NCBI RefSeq assembly: GCF_032854445.1
Contig: NC_088297.1
Span: 22,271,127 to 22,335,126 of the forward strand
Direction: 5' to 3'
From: Liolophura sinensis
Lineage: Eukaryota; Mollusca; Polyplacophora; Chitonida; Chitonidae
Length of the DNA stretch: 64,000 nt
Shown: positions 11,140-22,189 of the stretch, in pieces
How positions within the stretch are numbered: the stretch's first letter is position 1
How the letters are laid out: each line of letters starts with the position of its first letter
The notes under the pieces: model-generated
What the model was told of the DNA's origin: nothing
Database searches by the model: none
What the model saw: the letters and a program-made list of their open reading frames with translations, nothing else
Translations under genes and position numbers: made by a program

Positions 11140-11420
11140 CTTCGGTATATTGCTGTCCAAGTAAGGAAAATTTACGAGGTCAAAATTGAAAACTATCCCT
11201 CCTGATTGAAACAAAAGTCTGCAAGAGAGAAGAGCGTTTTGGTCTTCGTACAATTATAAGGTCCAGATAAGATGTACCATCTGGACAGTCTGTGGTTTAT
11301 TTTAAATCCAGCGAAGGTGGCTAAATATGTTTCACTGCCTGTGCTATACATGGATTGTTTGAAGTTGGAAGATCATCGATATACCGTTTAGCGAATAAGA
11401 AAGATCAGGCTTGGTGGGGA
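11140..11420 (+). repeat. Dispersed repeat E, copy 1
   Basis: Matches 39330-39560 in the same orientation: aaactatccctc, aggtccagataaga, catctgga, cagt(c/a)tgtggtt, gaagatcatcgatataccg and agcgaataagaaa all appear in order in both. No coding capacity; class unknown. Confidence 0.6.
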
Positions 11421-12065
11421 TTACTCCTTAATAGTTCTTCCATATAATCTATTTATATGAGAACAGGTATAGGTAGGCCAAAAGGGCAACACAATTTCTA
11501 CACATCGTAATACAGATTACACATCGTAATACCTATACACTTTTAACACACTGTTTCCCCAAATCTCACATAAATATTATTAATTCAAGCAACTCAGTGA
11601 ACATAAAAACATGAATGGCATACTATATGTAATGGAACTGAAGACGGTTTTGTTGCCTCTGACGTTAATATAGTGGTGATGAGTTTTATTAAAGACATCC
11701 ATTTTACATATTGTCCATATTACACATAAAAGATTTCTTAAAAAGGGATGTTTCCATAATTTATTGAACATGAGCTTGGCCACAGCGGGCTAGTAAGATT
11801 AATACCCGTACAGTACGTTGTGTTTAAGGGACAGACAAAACAGGCTCGGATAAAATGGAGCAATTTCACATGGGGGATACTGGTAGGGTACTTTGTCACA
11901 TGGCAATCAGTAAGTACAGAGGGTGCATTTGCAAGGACTGTAAAAGCGTCATAAAATTCCAACCAGGAAGCAATATAATTATGCGAATGTTCAGCATCAT
12001 AAGTTACAAAAAATGAGCGGCCCGTTATATATTAGTTATTAGTTTTTTTTTATAATTTCCATCCT
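11421..12065. other. Unassigned stretch
   Basis: Contains a short doubled phrase (acatcgtaatac at about 11502 and 11521). Minus-strand frames at 11580-11783 and 11738-11962 have no recognisable motif. Confidence 0.3.
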
Positions 12066-12110
12066 CTATTTATTTATGTATTTGATTGGTGTTTTATGCC
12101 GCACTCAATA
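12066..12110 (-). mobile_element. SINE family A tail fragment
   Basis: Only the tail remains: tatttgattggtgttttatg followed by ccgcactcaat. Confidence 0.7.
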
Positions 12111-13340
12111 ACTAATATACAAATGCTCCACAAAGCGACAGTGTCCGCATATATTTGAGACAAAATTCACAGCAACGTTAAACACATTTACACAAATAGA
12201 CGAAAGATAACATGAGAGCAATTTTTTAAAAACACTTTTTAAAAATATTATGGTAAATATCTACGAAGATAACGCCATTAAAAGACGGTCATGTGATGGT
12301 TGCGAGATCAATACATCATGATTTGCGCAAAAAATAGCTTATTAGTGAAATAGCGAATGGATACTCTAGACGATTAGGTCAATCCATTTAATGTTGATCT
12401 ACTGTTAAATGGTTTCTGTGTGCCGTGGAGCTATCGAGACTATCTCAAGGCATTCATCCATCAAAAAATATCTGTTTCGTTGTCCACCCGAACCCATATA
12501 TAGGATATAGATTTATCTTCAGCTCGAACTAGGTATGCATGAATAACGTCAGTGCTGTCTTGTCAGTGGCCCAGTGATGATTCATTACTTCGAGGATCCA
12601 TATCCCAGACTAGAAGCTCTATGCATTATTTAAACATCCTAAATCCCCTGTATGTCTATGTGTCTACATGTCTAATTGTCTGTATGTCTATATATTCTAA
12701 CTTTTTCAAACTCACACACGGTATTTACGATTAATAAAACATATATTCATTCCTTACTCTTTGTTATTTGACGATCTATCACAGAAGATGGTTTTCCAAA
12801 TGGATGTAGCCTTTGGAAACTTATAACGTTGAACCATATTGACGGCGACAGTAATACTTTTGCAGAAGCAAGTAGCTAATAAAAATAAACTTTGTCTTCA
12901 CTTCAACGTGATCGATTGAGGAAAAATAAGTTGATTGCGCCTGTAATTTTCTCCGTTTTATTTTGTAAATCAAGAAACAGTCACCTATGCAATGACCAGA
13001 TGTCCGCGATGAGAGATGAGTAAACGAACACCCGGCAAAGCACTTGAAGCTGGATTTGAACTCGTGCCTGCACTCGTTACGGATCTCTCACGAAAAATAT
13101 CGACGATCCCTGCGGTACACTCTTATTAGAAGCAACTATATGGTGCTGATTAACAATAATAAGCCAGTCGTTTACAACGCTGGTAAGCTAACGCATGCGC
13201 CATGTGAGACCCAATTTACCTTGTCACTACCCTTCGTAATTGAGCCATGCGGGAAATCCCTGAGAGTATCGTCATTCATAACGTTTTCAAGGTAAGCAAA
13301 TTTACGATCGGGCTGTTATCGAAATGTGTACGTGCAATTA
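12111..13340. other. Unassigned stretch
   Basis: AT-rich, with frames at 12552-12734 and 13044-13546 that carry no recognisable domain. Confidence 0.3.
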
Positions 13341-13355
13341 CTTGGATCGTGACGT

Positions 13356-13388
13356 CAGCAGTAAAAGACGTTATGTCTTTTACTGCTG
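13356..13388. repeat. Perfect 14-bp inverted repeat, 5-base loop
   Basis: Left arm cagcagtaaaagac (13356-13369) and right arm gtcttttactgctg (13375-13388) pair perfectly around gttat. The left arm overlaps a tgacgtca palindrome. No run of T follows, so it is not a terminator-like site. Confidence 0.9.
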
Positions 13389-13760
13389 AAATTAACCTGC
13401 CAACAACAAACTGGCTGCTGGTACGTGGGCATAAAAACCCTCCTGAAATAGAACTGTGTAGGTTATGGACAATTAGGCCTCAGTGCTTAATTAGGCTGCC
13501 CACAGGGTTTGCTAGCCGCGAGAGATTTGCATGTCCTAAAACGTGACTCAGAGTCCAGATACTAGACATCAAACAATACACTGTCCAAGTACAACAAATT
13601 TGGTGCTGATTTCTTTTCTACACACCTGAGCGGTTTTTAATTATGCAAGGTATGTATAATAACTCAAAATGTTTTCCACCTCATAAGACGGGCACGATTT
13701 TTGTATTTGTGGTGAACAAAACACACAATCTATATACAATCTCTATATAGGATGTGCTCA

Positions 13761-13912
13761 ATGACAGAAGTCACTCACCAATGCGATGACCTTGAGTTCA
13801 AGGCCAGTTGATGCTGGCTTCCTCTCCGCCGTACATTGGAAGGTCTTGCTGAAACCTGCGGTTTGTTGTTTCCCCCCGAGCTTCCCCCGGCGTATCGGTA
13901 AAATATTCTTAG
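13761..13912 (+). mobile_element. SINE family A fragment
   Basis: Plus-strand head and middle: caccaatgcg, B box ccttgagttcaaggcc, gatgctggcttcctctccg, gaaggtcttgctgaaacctg. The terminal part is worn and the tail is gone. Confidence 0.75.
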
Positions 13913-13996
13913 AATATAAGATGTGTGAATGGACCGTTTCAGGATCTCGGAAGACCTGTATTTTGTCTTTCAACAGCTTAAAAATCTCTATGAGTA

Positions 13997-14331
13997 TTAC
14001 TTCATTCCTCATGTATACGGTATGTATACGGTAACAAAAGACATGTTACTTCATTCGTCATGTATACGTATGTATACGGTAACAAAAGACATGTTACTTC
14101 ATTCGTCATGTATACGGTATGTATACGGTAACAAAAGACATGTTACTTCATTCCTCATGTATACGGTATGTATACGGTAACAAAAGACATGTTACTTCAT
14201 TCGTCATGTATACGGTATGTATACGGTAACAAAAGACATGTTACTTCATTCGTCATGTATACGGTATGTATACGGTAACAAAAGACATGTTACTTCATTC
14301 GTCATGTATACGGTAACAAAAAAGACATGGT
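13997..14331 (+). repeat. 49-bp minisatellite, about 6.5 units
   Basis: Units start at 13997, 14046, 14094, 14143, 14192, 14241 and about 14290. Each holds a doubled tgtatacggtatgtatacgg and then aacaaaagacatgttacttc. The second unit is 48 bases, with one base lost. Units are almost identical, so the array is young. Confidence 0.95.
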
Positions 14332-15550
14332 CAGGTAATAAGAAAAACCCAGCAGGATCATTAAACACATTAACAATTTGAATCTTTCATCCTTTTCATC
14401 AGGGGATTGCCAGGGATTTCTTTCGCAGTAGATCTTACAAAATAGCCCAGGTTTCTGGGAAAGTTATTTGCTTACGTGACGTGATGTCATTATACGTTAG
14501 CGAAGGTCTTCAAAGACCTCCTATCCTTTTAGCCGTTACAAACAAGGTGAAAAATGAATACAGAAAATTATCTTTTGTCTAGAGTGCCTGTTCACTCAAC
14601 ACTTTTACTGAACTTGAAACACTCATATCATTTGGTTTCTTTTGTTCTGGTACATGGTGTAGTACAGCTCAGTGGCGACTGGTTAAACGCTTTACAAACG
14701 TCTAAAAATAAACGATTTGTTTTGATGGCGGCTGCAGGTCATATTCGATACCAAAATTGGCTTTAGCCAGTTACTAAACAACCCAAGTTCCACACGTTGA
14801 CCTCTTGAATGCTCACATTATTGCAAGGGAAATGCTGTTAGATTACCTTTTGTAACTGAAATGTTAAACGCAGTTAGCTTAGTTTTAGCACCAAGGTGCA
14901 TGCTGGGCAATAGGCGTGGAGAGTAATTTATTTCTTGTCAGCACAAATAATCGGTTAGAACAAACCCCACGCAGCTTACACTACTGTCGTAGGAATAGAC
15001 TAACTGGCTTTTATTTCCTAACAGTCATCTCTAAATCCACACCTCCGTGAGATCAATATACTACAAAAAGTAAAATAAAATTCATTTCTTAAGGCTATAT
15101 CATATTAAAACGTGTGACCAATTTCAAATATGGCAGTGTCAGTAACAGGGTTTACATTTAAGTCGATAGCAGTTAAAATAACTGTTGTCACCCTCTTTCA
15201 AAACACTTTGAAATCCGCCAAAGTCAGCATGCCACTTGTTTTTTGAATAATTATGACGACACCCGAGGCAATGAGGTTTTTGTCGTCAAAACCGAGAAAA
15301 TGGACTTTAACATGATGAATTAGAAAAAAGTCTTCAACTTCATTGCCCTTACAGTTATATAGACTTCCGACATATCCATGTGTAGAGCTTGCGTTTTTAC
15401 GTGTCACTGACTAAAGGCCATTTTGGCAGCGAAGATGACTGATTTTACAGAAAGGTGAGTATGTGCTACTCTCTAAAATAAATAGACTATAGCTTTCTTA
15501 AAATATTGTAATGCATGTACATATGAAGCTCTGTCGGCAGGTATAAATAT
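14332..15550. other. Unassigned stretch
   Basis: Open frames at 14554-14766 (plus) and 15198-15407 (minus) are short and match nothing I recognise. Confidence 0.3.
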
Positions 15551-15551
15551 G

Positions 15552-15787
15552 GTTTATTTATTTGATTGGTGTTTTACGCCGTACTCAAGAATATTTCACT
15601 TATACGACGGCGTTTCAGCATTATGCTGGGTGGAAACCGGGCAGAGCCCAGGGGAAACCCACCAACCATCCGCAGGTTGCTGAAAGACCTTCCACGTGCG
15701 GCCGGAGAGGAAGCCAGCATGAAGTGGGCTTGAACTCACAGCGACCGCATTGGTGAGAGACTGCTGGGGTCGTTACGCTTACGCTGA
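15552..15787 (-). mobile_element. SINE family A, near full length
   Basis: Minus-strand copy from tttatttatttgattggtg through the body (gccggagaggaagccagcat) and B box (gggcttgaactcacagcg). Only the outer ~30 bases of the tRNA-like head are missing. Confidence 0.9.
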
Positions 15788-16240
15788 GGGCTAAATATCA
15801 AAACACATGGGTCAAATACAAGAACCTGAGCGTGAAAAGGCAAAATCGTGAAAAAGTAATTTAACTTTCGTCTTATAACTGATATTTTTTAAATCTGTGA
15901 TCTGTTCTTATTAATTATAAAGTAAATTAGCATATTATAAGAATATATTTACATTTTTTGGTTAGAGTGTTTTCCACACCTGGTTTCTTCCCCGTGGTGA
16001 TTTCATACGCCTAGGCAGCATCATTAGAATGCTGGAATCGAACACACCTTCGTGATATCACGAAACAATGTTCACAGTAACGTTAATACTCAGACAAACA
16101 CACGACAGACAAAGCACTGCATTTTTGATTTACTAAAGCAGTTACACGTACGGAGATTATTCCTACTTTGTCGGCTCTTCGACAGATGGATTTCTGACTG
16201 TTTGGAAGATCTGCGGACTGCGTTAAAGTCCTCAATGAAT
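15788..16240. other. Unassigned stretch
   Basis: No gene or repeat recognised; the frame beginning at 16052 runs into repeat D. Confidence 0.3.
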
Positions 16241-16245
16241 GGTGA

Positions 16246-16490
16246 TGAAGAACAGCCTTGTCTATGTTTCCCAATATCTGTAGCGGCTAAGTGGGTTAAC
16301 AGAAGCCCGTGTGAAGACACGCTCCAACAGACGAGGCAAGGCTTCTCATCACATTCAACACAAACACGGTTTTATTTGCTGGTGGATTTAAATGTGTTGA
16401 CTTACAGCCACATATGCCCACAAAGCTTGGTTATCATTGGTATCACTTATTTGTGACGTCTGACCAGCGTTGGTAGGGGTAATTTGGTGA
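16246..16490 (+). repeat. Dispersed repeat D, copy 2
   Basis: Shares cagccttgtct, aatatctgtagcggctaagt, gggttaacag, aaggcttctcatcaca, ttcaacacaaacacgg and ttttatttgct with the copies at 5925-6060 and 27048-27345. Toward the 3' end it also shares gggtaattt with the 27 kb copy. The hairpin arms are worn but the loop ccttgt is kept. It runs directly into the 17-bp array. Confidence 0.65.
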
Positions 16491-16494
16491 AGAA

Positions 16495-16978
16495 GACAGT
16501 AGAGCAAAATCGTACAATACAGCAAACCATACAGTACAGCAAAACAGTACAATACAGCAAAACCGTACAATACAACCAACCGTACAAAACAGTAAAGCGT
16601 ACAATACAGCAAAGTGTACAATACAGCAAAGTGTACAATACAGCAAAACCGTACAATACAGCCAACCGTACAAATGAGCCAACCGTACAATACAGTATAT
16701 CGTACAATACAGCCAACCGTACAATATATCCATCGGTACAATACAGTCATCGGTACAATACAGCAAAACCGTACACTACAGCCAACCGTACAATACAGCA
16801 AAACCGTACAGCGCAGCAAACCGTACTATACGGCAAATTGTACAATACAACAAGCCGTACAATACAGACAACCGTGCGACACAGCAAACCGTACAATACA
16901 GCCAACCCTACAATACAGTAACCTTACAATACAGCCAACCCTACAATACAAACAACCGCACAATACACCTCTGGGAGT
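16495..16978 (+). repeat. 17/18-bp minisatellite, about 28 units
   Basis: Unit near cagcaaaaccgtacaata, mostly 17 with some 18 bases. The unit and its complement hold almost no stop codons, so frames of 107-145 codons appear on both strands (for example 16484-16921 plus, 16388-16819 minus). These look like by-products of the repeat: they overlap each other, and the unit length shifts the frame at each step. Confidence 0.95.
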
Positions 16979-16999
16979 AATTCCATATATGTGACCTCT

Positions 17000-18260
17000 A
17001 ATATACTGCAATCAACATCACTGTATAGTTTTCTTGCCTAATTCTGCTTAAGTCATGGTTTTAGGCGGGGCTGCTTTTTTAACATTTACATGAGCAATTA
17101 GTATAACACCCTAGCTGAGGTGAATTAACAAGTGGTCATATTTCATCGGTTTCGTGTACACAAACGGCAACTGAACTGGATTTGCTCTCTGTGATGTAGC
17201 CTTTCATATTACAATTCTGTTCAGAAATGGCTTCCTATATTGGAAATGTTGTGTAAGATACATGTAGTTGACTTGAGATAGGAAGTACTTCACGCTTTGT
17301 ATTTGGGCCCATTGTCACAACGATGCCGTACATGTACGATAATCGAACATTAGTGAAGTACAAAATTCCGTACGACAAACGTAGGATAAAAAATGTCGAA
17401 CGTTCGGAAACTGGGGGGCCCAGGTATTAAACTTAACGATTAGTTCTTTCCAGAATTCGTTTCTAAAATGATTTAAACATGTTTAAATCACGACGTTCTA
17501 ACGTGATACTACAAAAAGTTCAAGTCAAATCAAGCTGAAAAAAAAGTGAAATAGTTATGTTCCTGTGTTACACTACCGTATATATTTGTGACGGTAAAAG
17601 AACACAGACCATAGATGGAAAAATGGTCTTTACTGTGGCCACATTTGATTTATCAGTATTGCTTGCTACTTTTGCAGTCGGGCAGATGGTAGACAGATAT
17701 CACGAATTGACATTGGGTCCGTGGCAACAAAGAAACAATGTTATCATTGAAATGATAACATGCAGATAAAGCGGGCTAAGCAGTATTAAAAAATACAACA
17801 GAATTATAATATCTAGCACCACAATCAGAAGCAGACTGGAATATAAATACAGTTCTGATTTACTCTCTGTTGTAAATAAATTAGCGGGCGTGGAATGTCG
17901 AGACTATCTCCTAGCGGAGATGTTTAGACGCATGACACGTCAGTAAGACTGAAGTGGTTTTGATCAAAATGCTCGATTTTTTATGGCAAAATATACCTTT
18001 AACACGCAGCTGTCTTGGCATAAACGAAACATTTCTGAATTACTAGGATTGAAAATGTACAATTGCTGTAGAAATAGCCATGGGAAAGATAAGAAAAACC
18101 ATTACACCAATGCGACTCTGGCTTAGGGACTGGATATAAAGCATTTTACACATTTCCAGATAAATAAAACTTGCTCCTGTGATAACAGATGAAACGTCCA
18201 TTGTAAGACTTAGGCACATTCAGTGTTTTAGACTTATATCTTCGAGTGTGTTTTAAACAA
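17000..18260. other. Unassigned stretch
   Basis: The plus-strand frame at 17557-17769 (70 codons) has no recognisable domain. No tandem array or known element was seen. Confidence 0.3.
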
Positions 18261-18261
18261 A

Positions 18262-18500
18262 CATTAATGTGTATGATAGTGCTTGCCTCGTGTCAGTGTT
18301 TCGGCCGTTTCGTGGCGTTCTGAAACAAAACCGGTGTTGGATCAGCGGTAAATTGCTTCCAGTTCTCACATCATTACTCAGGTAATACTTTTACTGTCAC
18401 TTTAGCTATTAATATTGACAAAGTAATTGGGTTCTTGGAACCGTTATCCAGTCTTATCGACGAATTGAGCAATAAAATTGTTCTCAATAAAAATGAGAAC
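18262..18500 (+). repeat. Dispersed repeat F, copy 1
   Basis: Aligns with 28640-28830: gtcagtgttt, cgttctgaaacaaaaccgg, ggtaaattgcttccagtt and catcattactca all have close counterparts in the same order. Class unknown. Confidence 0.6.
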
Positions 18501-18863
18501 TCCATACACGTATCAAAGAGTCGATTTTGGAATACCGATGTTAAACCTTCTTTCCTCGCTGTTTTTATTCATGTTCGCACCGTTACGATACAAAGAATGG
18601 AATAAATGAACCAGAGCCATCTATTAGACTGGAGTCAGACTGTCTATAAACATATCAGTGAACCGGGGTTACATTCACCATCATTTCTTAATTGCACTAG
18701 TAATTTGGCAAGCAGATCCCCGGCGAAGATGGAATGAGGAGAGTTTTTTTTGGGTAGCATATATATTCCAGGCACCTGGTGTTTCAGGAACTACCGTATG
18801 CTGATGGACACACGTTCTTTAGGAATGATCTGCCAATATAATCCCATAAAGATAGGACGCATG

Positions 18864-19010
18864 GATTTATTTATTATTTATTTGATTAGTGCTTAACGCG
18901 GTACTCAAGAATACGACGGGAGCCAGCATTGCGATGGGATGAAAGCGTGCAGAGCCCCGGGGGAAACCCACGACCATCCGCAGGTTGTTGACAGACCTCC
19001 TCACGTACCA
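18864..19010 (-). mobile_element. SINE family A, head-truncated
   Basis: Minus-strand tail and body: tatttgattagtgcttaacg, ccagcattgcgatggg, gggggaaacccacgaccatc. It ends at cacgtacca, so the tRNA-like head is absent. Confidence 0.85.
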
Positions 19011-19189
19011 TAGGGCGCGTGGATGTGTGCCCTCTAAAGAAGTGCTAACCAGTGATATACTCATACGATTATTTACGAGTGCGATCCGCGGGAAAAAGAA
19101 TCCATTTAATCAAATCCTAAAAATTCACTTGAAACCAATCAATGTCTGGAATGTAGACGCAAAAATCATTAGGTACATGTATTTGTAAA

Positions 19190-19530
19190 ATGCTAAACCC
19201 TCGTATTCTCGTCACTCCAGCGAGTGCAGAGATATCACGTGACGTGAGTAATGGTTTAACCCCTTGGTCAACGCAATGCTGTATAGTCACTGTGAAAAGG
19301 CATCCAGTGTGAAACTGTTTCAGGCTTTCTCTTTACTCGGCGAGTAAGTTTCAGAGGTATGCGTCATAATGAAGGCTAAAATGCCGGATCAGTCCTTTAT
19401 ATGCCTAATGTACTTAAGCATAGAACAGGCCTAAATCTGTTTCGAAAATTTATTTAAAAGAAACTGCGCGCTTTCTCAATTCTAGGAAATGTATATCTTT
19501 GATGTTAACTGTTATGTGAAACCTGTATTC
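19190..19530. other. Unassigned stretch
   Basis: No gene or repeat recognised. Confidence 0.3.
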
Positions 19531-20370
19531 GAACACGCTACCTGATTGGTCAATAGTCTGACAGGCGCAACCAATCCAAAGAGGATCCGGGTTATGCGAT
19601 GAGATAAATATTGATTTTCTATAAGACTTCTACTGTTGACATTCAAAACAGTTCCAGATGTACTTTTAAGTGATCTTTGTTGACAGGCATGACTTTCAGT
19701 TTGTCCTTGCGTAGCACAATATTATGTCCCCAACCTCAGCAATGCACTGTTTTCAGAGGAGATAAAACTAGCTGGGGGCGTTTCACAATATATTTAGAAA
19801 CTATTACTTCAGGCTGAGGGTCCGCTTATGAATATCCCGTACAACACTCACTGATGACAGCAGATTAGCTGGCTGGAATTCGATAGCTGGAGAACTTCCT
19901 ACATCAGCTGAGAGTCGTTGACACTACAAGAAAACCGACGCGGATTGATCTGACTGATGTGACAATGGTCAAAACATCTAAATTTGGTGTCATTTTCCCA
20001 AAATATTGAAATTTTTTTTAACATTTTAACATCAAATGAATGGGAGTGTAGAGCTTGTGCCTGAAAAGTTCAAGGTTTTCTCTTTTTTTTCATAGCGTTG
20101 AACTGTCACAAATGTTTCAGCTTTTACAGCTCCGTTTTCTTCTAAAGTATTTAACCGTTGACGTCATAACCCACGTCACCTGTCATCGCATGCCATATAC
20201 CCAATGTGAATATCCGTATGCCAACCGTGATCAGCCGTGCCAAATTTATATTAGCCTTGATACAGACGAGTTTGGCTTCATACGTCAGCAAAGTAAACGT
20301 ATCGCATGCCGATGGAATCAAGCTAGAGTTATAAGTGGGAAACCAATTAAACGATTATGAAGCGAGCCTC
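19530..20370 (+). repeat. Dispersed repeat G, copy 1
   Basis: Aligns over ~800 bases with 41330-42100 and over ~350 bases with 48530-48880. Shared blocks include gattggtcaatagtctgaca, accaatcc, attgattttctat, agacttctac, caaaacagttcc, atatatttagaaactattac and aagaaaaccgac; then (copies 1 and 2) aaatgtttcagcttttacag and gacgtcataacccacgtcac. The frame at 20055-20360 lies inside it and is not supported as a gene. It may be a non-autonomous mobile element; ends are not defined. Confidence 0.65.
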
Positions 20371-20850
20371 TGCGTCCAGGCATTATTTGACTTTCCAGTA
20401 AAAGATTGACCGTTAAATCTCAGTTCTGTCACCGTGCACCCGGGAGTATTTAATCGTGCCTTCTGGGCGAAATTTACAAACGAGCTTTATCTTGTCGCAT
20501 CTTTTCCTTATCACACGCGTATGGGATTGTGGCCCAAGGATAAAATTTGGTTAGTAGCAGTATAAAATGTTGCACGAGGAGACTGGCTCAGAGCTGAACA
20601 TTCCCAAATTACAAGATGCTTTAATTCTTAAAACCCAACTCTGATGTACAAAAACATCCCGAAATATCTACTTTTGCTGCATTACAAACCAGTATATTTT
20701 TATGACACTTAGATGTAAATTGATCACTCTTCGTTCAATATAAACATCGTCAAGATTCTATTCCGTCGAATGAAATGCTCTGTACATCCATACTGTAACT
20801 ACTGTGGCCTTTCTTCGTTGACATAAAGATTGGAATAATTGGATGATCAT
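20371..20850. other. Unassigned stretch
   Basis: No gene or repeat recognised between repeat G and the SINE at the edge of the gypsy element. Confidence 0.3.
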
Positions 20851-20863
20851 GTCTTAACAACAC

Positions 20864-21001
20864 GTCTGCCAGCAACCTGCGGGTGGTCGTGGGTTTCCCC
20901 CGGGCACTGCCCTGTTTCCTCTCACCATAATGCTGGCCGCCGTCGTATAAGTGAAATATTCTTGAGTACGGCCTAAAACACCAATCAAATAAATAAATAA
21001 A
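20864..21001 (+). mobile_element. Headless SINE family A copy with target-site duplication, next to the gypsy 3' LTR remnant
   Basis: Starts at gtctgccagcaacctgcg, inside the normal element, and runs to the (aaat)n tail. It is flanked by a 12-bp duplication with one mismatch, tcttaacaacac at 20852-20863 and tcttaacgacac at 21002-21013. The duplication shows that this headless piece was itself inserted by target-primed copying; it is not a later deletion product. Confidence 0.9.
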
Positions 21002-21099
21002 TCTTAACGACACCTTTACAGTTAATCTCTGATTCTTCACTAATCTTAATAGTACCTGTGGGCACAGTCACTCCATGGGAACGGTCTCAAAATCAGTCT

Positions 21100-21215
21100 A
21101 GAAGACGTAAATATACGTATAAATAAGATATGAAATGTACGCAATCGCACAAAGAGACTATGAGCGATACAAGCTCCAAAATAACGTTTAAAATAAATAC
21201 CACACACTCCAAGCA
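21100..21215 (-). repeat. 3' LTR remnant of the gypsy element
   Basis: On the minus strand, ttattttggagcttgtatcg, ctcatagtctc and gtacatttcat match the block at 24990-25105 over ~75 bases at about 80 percent. It directly follows the end of the reverse transcriptase, so RNase H and what lay behind it were deleted. Confidence 0.7.
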
Positions 21216-21219
21216 CTCT

Positions 21220-21905
21220 AAGAATGTCTTTCTTACAAGTAGGCACTGGTAAATCCAGTATGGCCTGGACTTTCACCGAACGAAAGACTACCTTTAAGGC
21301 CAGCCTTATAACCAAGGTATGACACCTGTCCTGTGGCAAGTTCTCTCTTCTTAAGATTAATCACTAAATCTAATGAACACAGTCTAGAGAATATTTTCTC
21401 CTGATGGTCACAGTGGTCTTCCCACGTGTCAATAACAATACGAATGTCGTCCACATAGGCTGCAGAGAAGTCACGCCCTTCTGCACTCTTACTGACTAAA
21501 GTCGCTGCACTATTTTTCATGCTAAACAGTGAGGCACTAAACTGATTAAACCGCGAGGGAGTAGCGAAGACAGATATCTCTTTAACCCTATCTGTGAATG
21601 GTACCTGCCAGTAACCATTAAGGGGATTCACCTTAGCAATAAACTTACAAGGTGGGAATAGGATAAGAATCCGTCTTGGTTACAGAATTGGCCTATCTGT
21701 AATCCATACACACCCGTATAGATCCATCGGATTTTCGGATAACTATATAATTGTTGAACACCAGCCACTCTGGCTAGTCTCTATAGTTCCTTTATCCAGC
21801 ATGCACTGCACTTCCTGGTCAACAAGCACTAACTGTGCAGAATGAATTCAGTAGGGGTTTGTTTGATTGGTACAGCCTTCTCCACATCTACAACAGGAAC
21901 TGCAG
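21220..21905 (-). pseudogene. Ty3/gypsy reverse transcriptase, broken
   Basis: This domain would copy element RNA into DNA. In frame pieces on the minus strand are: a leader with VEKAVPIKQTP (about 21880); CMDYR, then a stop, then TKTDSYPIP (about 21660-21700); NGYWQVPFTD at the start of the largest open piece (21233-21631); and the catalytic YVDD at 21446-21457. The connection region VQAILDLPVPTCKKDI follows in another frame (within 21046-21339). These motifs stand in the order known for gypsy reverse transcriptases. At least two stops and one frameshift break it. The RNase H domain that should follow is missing. Assignment to Ty3/gypsy is firm. Confidence 0.9.
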
Positions 21906-22189
21906 CATTAGTTCAACCTGGTACATCGGTACGAATTCTAGGATGTCTTGAGCAACATATAAATAAAAACTGATTTTTAAAAAGATGACTTAAGGCGTCA
22001 TCTAAATTGCTCAATACACCTGAGTTATCCAACTTAGGATCTAACAAATCAACTTGAATCCTACCTGGCATTTGGACTCAATACCTGTAGTAAACAACTC
22101 CCCTCTCTCATCTACATGATTTACTACTGTGCTAGCAGTTATTGACCGATTTCTTCATGGGAAAACTAGAACGTGGTCAACAGGAGAAA

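Noticed and set aside
16052-16456. 134-codon plus-strand frame as a gene
   Set aside because: More than half of it is repeat D, which is shifted and broken in the other two copies.
16388-16921. Long overlapping open frames on both strands (up to 145 codons)
   Set aside because: They arise from a 17-bp repeat without stop codons; the frame shifts with every unit and both strands are open.
20055-20360. 101-codon plus-strand frame as a gene
   Set aside because: It lies within dispersed repeat G, whose other copy does not keep the frame, and has no known domain.
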